This document shows positions 51,303 through 60,000 of a stretch of DNA of 60,000 nucleotides, one piece after another. Below the pieces are notes generated by a model that ran no database searches, was not told the DNA's origin, and was given only the letters and a program-made list of their open reading frames with translations. The position numbers and the translations under genes were made by a program. The DNA is from Strigamia acuminata (lineage: Eukaryota; Arthropoda; Chilopoda; Geophilomorpha; Linotaeniidae), in the NCBI GenBank assembly GCA_949358305.1, contig OX442318.1, positions 12,446,517 through 12,506,516 on the forward strand, written 5' to 3'. Position 1 is the stretch's first letter. Each line of letters opens with the position of its first letter.

Positions 51303-51530
51303 GTCGGAAGTGGTGTGATAACATAAATCTGTATTCCTATGCCTTGCAGATGCCGCTCTATCGATTTCTATTGCATATAAATCGTTTTCAAAGTCGTTTA
51401 CAATTCTTTCTAATTTAGTGTTTAGGGTAGATTTTGGTGTTCTTTCTCCCTGTTCTGGTTTCAAGAAGATCCATTCAATCGTTATTGAGATATTTGCGTT
51501 ATTCGTGTATTTTTTCATGTAATTCGCCAT
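51303..51530 (-). CDS. Possible first exon of an unknown minus-strand gene
   Basis: ATG in strong context (aaaaATGG), 76 codons to a donor GAC|GTAAAT in phase 0. The peptide is mixed in composition, with no signal peptide or membrane helix and no family I recognise (segments ITIEWIFLKPEQGERTP and LERIVNDFENDLYAIEI). A MITE sits only 42 bp upstream of the ATG. Calling it a gene is inference from start context and splice signals. Confidence 0.35.
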
Positions 51531-51572
51531 TTTTGGGGATCACATCATTATTTATTTCGTTCGTTATTACTA

Positions 51573-51742
51573 CCGTACTGCCTTGAACAATGGCCCGGCG
51601 TGAATAAGCGCCGGGACTCAAATAAACGCCGGGGGCTCGGCGGCGCTTAGTGCACCAAACGCCGCCCCGAACTGACCCAACCGGGGTGGGGTCGGGTCAT
51701 AAAAATAAATAAACGCCCGGGCCATTGTTCAAAGCAGTACGG
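51573..51742. mobile_element. GC-rich palindromic MITE, 170 bp, TA target
   Basis: Ends 'ccgtactgccttgaacaatg' and inverse 'cattgttcaaagcagtacgg', TA on both sides (51571-51572, 51743-51744). The interior is made of 'cgccggg'-type palindromes and is far more GC-rich than its surroundings. A short related fragment ('taccgtactgcctcgg') occurs at about 18820. Confidence 0.75.
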
Positions 51743-51744
51743 TA

Positions 51745-54224
51745 TGTGTTATTTTTGACGTCATTTGTTCTTTCAATGCTTGCCTCCTCAAGTTTAATTA
51801 ATAAATTCGAACTTTAAAAAAATATAATTTTAAGTAATTTCAAGTTCTTTTTATTTCAAATATATTAATTTCATATATTCCAATAATTCGATGTATCTTT
51901 AATTTGAATGTCATTTCTCAATAGATGGTCAAATCATTAAGTTAAGCCTAACGGTTACAAAATGATCTCGTTTTAATATTTCTATTGTTCTGACAAATTT
52001 CTAATGTAGTATATTTTTTTCTAAAGGTTTTTCTGCCCTAGAATTGATATTCATTCGATTTGAATTCCATTTATTTAAGACCTCTCAGTTTTGCTTGGTT
52101 TTTGTAATGTAATTCTACAGTAGCCTATTTGGCCCATTCTTGTCATTTTTACAGAATTTCTATGGAATTCCCATTAGGCTATTTATCTTTTGTATTGCAA
52201 TTTCATTGTTGGCTTTCATTTCCCAATGTTCTGCGCATGCCTTTTCCTAGTTGTCTCACGAGATAAGCTCTTGTTGCTGCACATTTTCTCACTCTTCTCT
52301 TGCTTTCGGTCGTGTGCAGATGAGTCAATCTCGGTTCTTATTCCATGGGTTCTATTTAATTCGTAAAGCTAAGTCTGGAAGGTTTTCCATCTCGTAGGAC
52401 TAGTGAAAACAATAATGCACGGTAGCATTTTAGATTTTTGTAAATGTTCCTACAAGATAATTTGGTTTCATAGTATGCTATTTTGGTTTTTATGATTTCC
52501 TGTTTTTTTTTTTTTTGGAGTATTTCTAAAAACTAAACTGTCATGTGTGTTAATTGACAACTACAATGTTTTTGCATTCATCTTCAAGTGATTTATTTAA
52601 TTGGCTAGTGATAGAATTGAATTTAATGTTTTTTTTCTCCTTTCATTGATGTTTGAGTTTCCACCAATTTGTCCTTTTCTCTCACGTTCGTATAGGCTTA
52701 CTATAGGCTTAGTTCAAATTGTATTTTCTTGTGTATTTCTTCAGTTGTGTGGCGATTGAGTATTTATTTGGCAAGAGTATTATTTGATGCACCTTTTGGA
52801 GCTTTTTGGTGGTTTTTGGTGGTTGGTTTTTGGAAGTTTTTTAAAGTTTGGTTTGAATTTTTCATTTGAAATTGAATTTGTCTTGTGCCATTTTTCGTGA
52901 TTGGTAATGGCATTTGCCATTTTTCATGACATGTAGTGTTCAGTTTGGGATATGAATTCTAAAGCCTGGTTTTTATTTTCAAAGTAATCAGTGGCTCAGA
53001 CGATGGTCAAGGTTCTTGCTCTATTAATTGTAATCAATCTCAAATGCTCTTGGTTGGACTTTTCTGGGACTGTGGACAATTTTTCATTCACCTTTTTCTG
53101 GATGACCCATGGAGTGGTTCTTTATCTTTTCATCTTTGTTGGGGATGCCCCAAGGCGTTTCTGAATTTAAAACAATCAATTTGGCCAAAGCATTGCTTGC
53201 AGTCGTTTTGGTTAATTCTCTGATGTAAAACATCAAAAACACTATTGGAAACCCATTGGGTCATTTTGACCAGTCTAGCTGTTCTAGTGTTAAATATTTG
53301 TAAACCTTTGAGAAGCTTTCACTTTTTTCAAAATGACTTTCTCCAGAGTTGCAAAAACCCTTGTAAGATTAACAAATGCAAGAAACTTTTTTTGCTGTTG
53401 GAAAAGTTTGTTTTTTGGTGTTCAGTTTGGTTAATATCCAACTTTTTATCTCTTTCTCTTGATTATGTCCACAATTTCTTCTGACTGTGCTCGTGTTGGG
53501 TTTCATAGAATACCTAGCATCTTTAGCAACTGCTATCAAGCTACATTTATTTCTTAATTTCAACTTCTTCATATTATTATGATAATTTCAGCCAATGGCA
53601 GTGTTTTATGAAGTTAAAAAACTCCAACTGCATGACTCCGATTAGGGACCTGTGTTTATGCCAATTGTAAAATCTTTTAACGGTTACTTGTTCTACTATT
53701 GCCTTTCTGATACAAACCCCCAATGCTGGACTGGCCGAGTGAGATACCCGGAACTTCCCGGTGGCCGGTATAAATTTGTTTCTGTGGCCCGACTTATCCA
53801 GATTTCCCGGTACTAAATTTCTTTCCTGTCTAGCACTGTTTCTAGGTAGGCCGAAATTCCGACCGTTCTAGTGTTAAACGTTTGATTTTAAAAATCAAAT
53901 GTGGTCGGTGCTTCTGGGTCTTTCAAATTAAATCAAATTAAATTTACTTATAATTCCAAAGCGTAAATGATCCGCTTCATAAAGTCCCACAAGAACTGTA
54001 ATGTATGCTACAGTAATCGTTCCCACGACCATGCCAAATGAAATCAAAAGTATACAATAAATAGCTAAACCGCAGAGGTTGCTGATAGTCCAAAATGCAT
54101 TGTTATTCTCTTCCTTTTATTTTTTTCTAAGTTTTTGTACACTTGGTGTTGCAGACATTTTGAAGGGTTGGCACAATAGACTTTTGGAAAAATGAGGTCA
54201 GGTGACACGATCATGTGAGCGTAA
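51745..54224. other. Non-coding region with two piggyBac-like ends
   Basis: No gene recognised. Two sites read on the minus strand as TTAACACTAGAAC (near 53284-53296 and 53865-53877), the style of a piggyBac terminus at TTAA, with 'gaccagtctag' or 'aattccgacc' inside. No transposase is seen. T-rich throughout. Confidence 0.35.
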
Positions 54225-54363
54225 CAATGGTTGCCCCCCCCCCCCCTATAAGAGAAAAACCATTGCAAAATAACATAAGATTGTTAATACATGGATTCTA
54301 TGTATAAAAAAATTCAATTTTCTTGAAAAAATAACAGTTGTATGTTTTTACTATCCTCTACAC
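54225..54363. repeat. Repeated 3' flank with hairpin and C13 run, copy A
   Basis: 'caatggtt' and 'aaccattg' arms bracket a C-run and 'taagagaaa'; the block with 'gcaaaataacataa' and 'tataaaaaaattcaatttt' recurs at 54785-54931. It lies downstream of each of two small minus-strand frames. Confidence 0.7.
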
Positions 54364-54755
54364 CTAATATAAATATATAAATAACCTAATAATAATGCCT
54401 AATAACCACAGGAGGTTATAGCTCGCGGCTCCGCCCAGCAGTTTAGCGAACATAACTTTGTTCATCATGTTAGACAAATGCTGCATCACAGAGTTCGTTA
54501 GATCGTTCATTATGCACGTGTGCACACAACCACAGTGGTTTGAGGTCGGAGGACCGAAGTTATTGAGTCGGGCAATATTCTCTCTTTTCTCTCGTTCCGC
54601 TCTTAACCTTTCTCTGTAAAGTCGAGATGCCTTTCCCTTTGGGGTCAAAGAATTGAATCTTCTTGATGGTCTGCCTCGTCCACGTCTTGCTAAATGCGTT
54701 TTTTAATTAAGTGTTTAGTTGAAGCTGAAAAACACTTACGGTTTAGTCGAGCCAT
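54364..54755 (-). CDS. Small AT-hook-like basic protein with C-terminal hydrophobic tail (two exons, 113 aa)
   Basis: Exon 1 54740-54755 (ATG, five codons and one base, donor C|GTAAGT), 50-bp intron, exon 2 54364-54689 after acceptor 'gcatttag'. The joined N-terminus has RRGRGRPSRR, an AT-hook-like GRP core, then KGKASRLYRERLRAEREKRE, a basic helix. It ends in a hydrophobic segment NLLWLLGIIIRLFIYLY and stop. It could be a DNA-binding gene of a transposon or a small host gene; I recognise no family. A diverged truncated relative follows at 54932-55114, and the flanks are repeated. Confidence 0.4.
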
Positions 54756-54784
54756 CTAAATAACAATAACAATTTAGATTTTTT

Positions 54785-54931
54785 CACGAGGCAATGGTTG
54801 CTCCCCCTCTAAGAGAAAAACCATTGCAAAATAACATAATATTGTTAATACAATTCAAATGGATTCTAAATATAAAAAAAATTCAATTTTCTTAAAAAAT
54901 AACACAGTTGTGTGTTTATTACTATCCATTA
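54785..54931. repeat. Repeated 3' flank with hairpin, copy B
   Basis: Same block as 54225-54363 ('caatggttgctccccctcta', 'agagaaaaaccattg'), without the long C-run. The preceding 'tacgaggcaatg' word recurs at about 55179-55190. Confidence 0.7.
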
Positions 54932-55114
54932 CTATCCTATTACTACAAAAAAATCATATTTGAATTTAAAAAAATTAATCAAATTTGAATTTAACGAAAA
55001 CAAAAAAATTATATTTGAATTTAAAAAAAAATAATCAAATTTGAATTTATACGCGACGCTTTTCCCTTTATTGAAGTCTCTCGGTGGTCTCCCAAGTTCG
55101 TTTCTTCCAGTCAT
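54932..55114 (-). pseudogene. Truncated relative of the small AT-hook-like gene
   Basis: Begins ATG and reads NELGRPPRDFNKGKSVA, parallel to the GRPSRRFN...KGKA of its neighbour, then dissolves into an Asn/Phe/Lys-rich run built from 'aatttgaatttaa' repeats. Probably a degraded tandem duplicate. Confidence 0.4.
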
Positions 55115-55181
55115 TTAATTACACAGACAATTATTATTATTTTTTTTTTTTTTTCAAAAAAAAAGAAAATTTTTTTACGAG

Positions 55182-55534
55182 GCAATGCTTTATTAACACA
55201 TTACAATATACCACCTCGTGCTAAAACATGGCAAAACAGTCTACGGCGCTCCAATTATTATAAAAAAAATTATTAGGCCTTTTGAAAATCATGATGTAAT
55301 GCCTTTTGGCAAAACCCACAATAATGTGACGTATTTTAAAATTGGCATTGAGACATGCCTCAAAAAATCAGTAGAAAAAATTCCTATAAAAAATCGGTGA
55401 ATTAGATGGAATCAATAAAGGGCTAAATAATAACAACATTTAATCTAACTTTTGACTATATACAAAAAATAAAAAAATTCTGAGCTGAGAAATCCCACGT
55501 TTTCTTAAGATGAGGTTGGAAAGAAGGTATCAGA
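55182..55534. other. Non-coding spacer
   Basis: A 60-codon plus-strand open frame (55218-55400) has no recognisable domain. A long T run precedes it at about 55136-55156. Confidence 0.35.
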
Positions 55535-56325
55535 TTGCTGCAACCAGTAGAAATAAGTATGCAATATTTAAGCACTGAAACTCAACTGCAGCAGATAATA
55601 TACCAAATGGCATTCGTGTGACTCTAAATAACCCACTTGTTGTATTTATTGCAACTACCATAGATGATTCATGATCAAGTAACTGCTGCTGGTAAGCTTG
55701 TTTAAGATCAATTTTTGAAAAATATCTCTTCCCTGCTAAATGTGCCAAAAATATCACTTGTGCTTGGTAGTGGGTATGGGTCAGGTTGTAATGCTAGATT
55801 AACAGTTTATAATCACTGCAAATCCTAATACTGCCATCTGGCTTAAGTACAATTAAAATGGGTGTAGCCCAATTGCTGTATTTAACTGTCTCTAATATAC
55901 CACACATTCAACTTTGGTACGTACCAGTAATGCTATTGGAAGCATCCTTGGGCAAAAAAATAGAGAGGGAATACTTGAATGGACTACCAAAGGACTACCA
56001 AAGGACTACCAAATCCAACTCATCTTTAAATACTTGTTTATTTTTATTTACAATAATTTCAACTTGCTGTTTCCCACCTTTGTCAATTGGTGTGATGTAA
56101 AATTCCGCATCCATGTTCTTTGCATGTTTTATTAAACATTTAGCATCGAACATCTTTAATTTAGATAATACATTACGTCCAATTATATCATCATTATTTC
56201 TATCCACTATCAACAATTCCACATTCAATTGTTTCTCACTAACAATCGTGTGTATTGTTATTGATCCCAATGGGAAAACAAATTGTCCACCAAATGTTTT
56301 TAAAATGTTGTCAGTCTGATGAATG
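55535..56325 (-). pseudogene. Decayed Ty3/gypsy retrotransposon fragment (protease/linker to RT)
   Basis: On the minus strand, first a protease-to-RT linker with IIGRNVLSK near 56190 (56325-55995), then an RT start with [13 protein letters not shown] (about 55800-55850), YFSKIDLKQAYQQ and LFRVTRMPFGILSAAVEFQ (55560-55720). These are classical Ty3/gypsy RT signatures. The frame is broken by stops and a shift, and the sequence ends before the catalytic YxDD. No LTRs found. Not functional. Confidence 0.8.
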
Positions 56326-56398
56326 AGAGGGTGCCGCTACTCTCTCTGGCCACACCAACCTAAATGTTTTAACAATTATAATTGATAATTCTGAACTA

Positions 56399-56715
56399 TA
56401 GTCTGGGTCCACACTATACCCAGTTCCCATTGGCCGAGCCTGATCACTCCTAACTGTTGAATTTGTTCTGCCACCAGGAGAAGTAGTTTTGTTCTATTTT
56501 AAATTTGTTTGATTGTTATAATGGTTAAAATGATGTAAATTGATTTGTTTTTTATAATAGAATGTTTTTTAAATTCTTATATCAATGTTTTATGCTGTTC
56601 TTATTTCAAAATACGTCTGTTTAGTTTTTTCAGTTTATTGGTTGCTTTGTCAGGAAAGCAAGAAATTTTTGAATTTTTTGATTCGTTGTTTTGTCTGGAA
56701 AACAATCAACATGTC
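56399..56715. mobile_element. MITE family 2, copy C, right end lost
   Basis: Starts 'tagtctgggtccacac' after TATA and has 'cccattggccgagcc', the 'aggagaagtagtttt' core and 'ttattggttgctttgtc' as in copies A and B, then diverges before the right terminal repeat. Confidence 0.65.
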
Positions 56716-56761
56716 CTCCACTAATTCTTGTATTTTGGCCTACTTTTATGCATAACTACAC

Positions 56762-56965
56762 GGGTGAAAACGCTATTTTTTGCCTGACCTCTAATCGTAA
56801 TTTTATCAATTACAGATAAGCTTAGTTACAGGTAGTTTGTGCTCTTCTAAAGACTGATGTGACCTGTTTAGGTGCGCCATATATTTACATGTATCAGTTA
56901 ATTTTGCACATGTCACACTGATAAGATTAAAAATAAAGCAAACACGCGCAGCTGCGAGACAGAAC
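56762..56965 (+). repeat. Dispersed repeat, copy B (partner at 26694-26905)
   Basis: Shares 'aggtgcgccatatatttaca' and 'cacactgataagattaaaa'; the repeat ends near 'cgcagctg' in both copies. Confidence 0.7.
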
Positions 56966-56984
56966 TTGAACAGTCGTGTATGGG

Positions 56985-57960
56985 GACAGGATAATTTGCG
57001 GAACCGCGGAACTGGCGGAACAGGCGGAACCGATGGGTTTGAGGAAAACCTGGAATCGCCAATTCTGCGGAAACGGCGGAACGGCGGAACAAGCTGAACA
57101 AGCTGATCGGGAGAAAATAAAATTTGTAAATTACTGTTGTGTTCGTGGTTGGATACTGGCACGTAGAAATATATATAAAAATATATATTAGAACAAAAAA
57201 ATAAAATAAATAAACGAGTGGGTTTTGTTTTAATGTATTAATTTTTCTTGATTTGAAAAAAACAATGTACCACTATGTTGTAAAAAATCTCCCATTAAAC
57301 AGATAGATACTAATTGCTAGGAATAAATCATTTATTAGAGAATGCCATATTCACACTGAGCTCATGTTTGAAATTGATTTCGTTTAAACGCCTAATTTTT
57401 TAAGCTTTTTACGTTAAATTTTTTTTAAAAAAGCAACCGTAATTACGTGTTAAGCTAATTTTAAAAAGTTGTAAATCTTTTTGCAGTTGCAAGTAGATAA
57501 ATTTTATGTAGTTCTTGTTATTTTTTTTTAAACCTTACAAAATACTCGTAGTTGATTAATTTCACTGAGACTATAACTGCTGGATGTCATGGGGAGTTTT
57601 TCACATTAAGTGTTAAAATATTTTCAACAAATCAGTTCTGAATTTTGGATTTTGGGGCTTTTGGTAGGGCATTTAAATTGATGTATCAAATTAGTCATAA
57701 CTTATCAAATTGAAACAAAAACATCGAAAACAAAGAATATCCAACTCGTTACCTTGGAATTTGTAATTTTGTAAGATTGCTTTTGTAAATTTTAATTTTT
57801 AATTTTAATTAATTTTTGCCTGACCTCCATAGCTATTGTTCAGCCGTTCCGCCGTTTCCGCAGAATTGGCGATTCTGTGGAAACGACGGAACGGTGGAAC
57901 TAGATTGTTTCATTGCCAAATTCCGCTGAACAAGCTGAAATATTGTGATCAGGCCAAAAA
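56985..57960. repeat. Inverted GC-rich 'cggaac' segments, possible fold-back element
   Basis: 'aatcgccaattctgcggaaa' plus 'cggcggaac' near 57052-57085 is mirrored by 'gttccgccgtttccgcagaa' plus 'ttggcgattctg' near 57845-57880. Between the arms is AT-rich sequence without a gene. The right part (57825-57957) is itself bounded by 'tttttgcctgacc' and 'gatcaggccaaaaa'. Confidence 0.45.
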
Positions 57961-58110
57961 AATATCAAAATTAAACAAAAGTTTAATTAAATAAAAATTA
58001 CCAAAAACAAAAATAAATAAAAATCAATAAAAATAAAAATAAATAAAAATAACCCAAAATAAAAGTACGATTGAAGTTTTGATACTAAATAATCTTATTT
58101 ATTTATCATT

Positions 58111-59128
58111 TGTAGTGACCCTAGTGGTCACTAGATGAAGAACAGAAATGTGTCTGGAAATATTTTATATATTTCATATTTTTATTTGAGTTTATTTTTT
58201 ATGCCTGAACAGGAAGTCTGGCATAACTTGAAGACATGAGGGTGGTTGCCAGGGCAACCAGCCCATGAGCTTCCTGTAACAGGAAATGCTTCCTGCAGAG
58301 AATGAGAAAAAATCTTCAGTTTGAAACTTACTTTGAGAGCAACCAGTCACCAAAAATCTTCCTGAGAAAACACCATTCTACAAGCTGATTAGTGAAAGAT
58401 TGCCAGAGTATTTGGACTCAGTCTTGCAAATTGCCGGAGCAATTTGTGAGATACTTCTTGCTGTTACTTCAGTTAGTGACAGTGGGATTTTCATCTTGCC
58501 AAACAAGTATTGTTTGGAGGGATTTCTATTCTCGGCCAACAGCCATTGTTGGACTGAGATTTCTCACTCGCAACGAAGCGAAGTGAGCGCGAGTGTGAGA
58601 GATTGTTAGGCGGAATCAGCCGCAACGACGCCGCGACGACGACGTTGCGACCTGGAGAGGACGAAAAGAGCGGGATTGAGCCCGAACGAGTCACGAGGAA
58701 GTAGTTGGAACGGAATTGAGTCCGTATTGAAGAAACGCCGAGGCCGAGCCGAGCGTCGAGTGAAGCGAATCCAAGCGTTCGGCGTTCCCGAGAAGTGGAG
58801 TCGTCGAATCGACTGGATTCTTTATCGTTTTCCTTTGCTTTTAATTATATTTCTTTTAGTAAATTATTTCTTCAGTCGTCTAATTTATCATTTTATCACA
58901 AAATAATATCCGTATTTTAATATCTTGTATTTGATTTAGTGTTTATTCTAAGTTTGAATAAATCGTCTGTTAATTGAGAAATAATAGAGTCATTATTTTT
59001 CTTAGTGTTTAACTTGAAGCTTGAGTTAAAATTGAGTTATTTGTGAAGTATTTGTATAAGTCCTGGCACGGCATCAATGAGTTTAGTTTTATTGTTAATA
59101 TTCTCCACAGTAATTTGAGCTCATTACA
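58111..59128 (+). mobile_element. Probable 5' LTR of an LTR retrotransposon leaving the window
   Basis: Begins TGTAGTGACCC and ends GAGCTCATTACA, so the ends TGTA/TACA are inverse. It carries AATAAA at about 58957 and is followed after two bases by a primer-site-like 'tgggggcccgttatttg' and then a gag-like frame. The length would be 1018 bp. Without the 3' LTR, which lies outside, the borders are provisional. Confidence 0.55.
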
Positions 59129-59130
59129 CT

Positions 59131-59148
59131 TGGGGGCCCGTTATTTGA
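59131..59148 (+). promoter_or_regulatory. Candidate primer-binding site
   Basis: 'tgggggcccgttatttga' directly after the LTR end resembles the TGGGGGC start of primer sites used by retroelements, but I cannot match all 18 bases to a given tRNA. Confidence 0.35.
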
Positions 59149-59251
59149 ACCTTAACAACTTATCTTCAGTTGAGGGACCAATTTTGTGTGATAAAAGTTA
59201 TTTTGTGATAGAGTATTCTGTTTCTTTCTTCTTTTCTGTGACTAAAACGAG

Positions 59252-60000
59252 ATGTCGCAGCCACAAGATTCGAGGAGAGGACGGGGAAACGGCCGCGGAC
59301 CTCGCACACGAGGCGGAAGGACCACAGGAGCAGCCAATGTGCATCCTTCATCATCGTCCGAGTCGGACCATGCAGATGACACCCAGGCCATGACGAGCAA
59401 GGAATTTCGTCTGGAAGTATCGCCTGAACGGCAGGGAGAATTTTGGCTAAAACAAACGAGAGAGGAGTCCCAAGATTTGCTTGGAAAATCAAGTATCTCA
59501 GGAGCTTCGTCGCAACATGGCGACACGCCAGCCACGGTGGATTCGACTCCAACAAGCAAAATAGACCTTTCTCACATGACGTTGGAGCAAGTCATCGCTG
59601 TAGCAAGGAAGCGTGGTCGACTAGTGCGAGCCTACAAGCAGCAAGCGTCAGGACGTGCCCGCGATGAGGCGGAAAGTTCAGGAGAAAACTCCCCAACCCG
59701 CCATAAATTAGCGAGAGCTCGCCAACGCATCGCAGATGTCATGAAAGAGATGGAAGACAGTCTCCAGGAGCGTCACCAGCAGTATGAGGAAGGTGTGCAG
59801 CTTTCTGATGAAGACGTGGCACAAATAACGGCAGCAATGGCCGATCGAGCAAGGCGACTGCAACTGGCACATTCCGAAGAATTCCAGATGTTGAAACGGC
59901 TCAAGTTAGAGGAGCGCCACGCCAAACAAGCAAAATTCGAGGCAGAATTGGCCAAGAAAACGACAGATGAGGACATTCGCGCCAAGAAGGATCAATTAGA
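59252..60000 (+). CDS. Gag-like protein, 5' part (runs off the window end)
   Basis: ATG at 59252 (cgagATGt), 249 codons without a stop to the last base, GC-richer than its surroundings. The N-terminus is Arg/Gly-rich (SRRGRGNGRGPRTRGG), then a Ser/Thr/acidic linker, a short conserved-looking helix SHMTLEQVIAVARKRGRL, and from about residue 150 a long charged coiled coil (RARQRIADVMKEMED and onward). The position just after an LTR and primer site suggests gag of a Ty3/gypsy-type element. RG-rich and coiled-coil content fits RNA binding and assembly. A host gene remains possible. Confidence 0.6.
   Translation, partial: MSQPQDSRRGRGNGRGPRTRGGRTTGAANVHPSSSSESDHADDTQAMTSKEFRLEVSPERQGEFWLKQTREESQDLLGKSSISGASSQHGDTPATVDSTPTSKIDLSHMTLEQVIAVARKRGRLVRAYKQQASGRARDEAESSGENSPTRHKLARARQRIADVMKEMEDSLQERHQQYEEGVQLSDEDVAQITAAMADRARRLQLAHSEEFQMLKRLKLEERHAKQAKFEAELAKKTTDEDIRAKKDQL

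Overview
This window is animal nuclear DNA, most likely from an invertebrate. The evidence is spliced genes with GT-AG introns (some only 50-75 bp), extracellular immunoglobulin (Ig) domains encoded by phase 1-1 exons, a NACHT/LRR protein, many miniature inverted-repeat transposons, long minisatellites, and BEL/Pao and Ty3/gypsy-type LTR retrotransposons. A TATA-like box about 27 bp ahead of a TCAGT initiator fits an arthropod, but the sequence alone does not fix the species. No bacterial operon, tRNA, rRNA or CRISPR array was found.

Layout. Positions 1-17.5 kb are almost gene-free: AT-rich spacer or intron carrying MITEs, a piggyBac-like pair and minisatellites. A minus-strand signal-peptide exon (17550-17634) lies head-to-head with a plus-strand signal-peptide exon (19526-19601). 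The latter begins a nine-exon gene for a secreted or membrane protein with seven Ig domains and a Ser/Thr-rich stalk encoded by a 21-bp minisatellite (to 25366). A possible alternative last exon with a transmembrane helix lies at 27061-27213. A BEL/Pao element with identical LTRs (BEL-1, 29902-35852) sits in the start codon of a NACHT-LRR gene (35856-38813). Its 5-bp target duplication preserved the ATG. A partial, broken second copy of the Ig gene follows (39490-50230). That copy holds a MITE with an exact empty site in the first copy, an internal deletion, and a second BEL/Pao element (BEL-2, 42360-48510) inside the minisatellite exon. Positions 50.4-55.2 kb hold small putative minus-strand genes. 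Positions 55.5-56.3 kb hold a decayed Ty3/gypsy fragment. From 58111 the window runs into the 5' LTR and gag-like reading frame of another LTR retrotransposon that continues past the edge.

How it fits together. The non-repeat coding content is immune-like: multi-Ig receptors with a hypervariable stalk, duplicated on both sides of a NACHT-LRR (NLR-type) gene. The locus is being remodelled by transposons and unequal repeat exchange. The joint immune role is inference; the exon structure, duplication, insertions and target-site duplications are read directly from the sequence. Three single-base shifts in A-runs interrupt otherwise good reading frames and could be assembly errors or real lesions.
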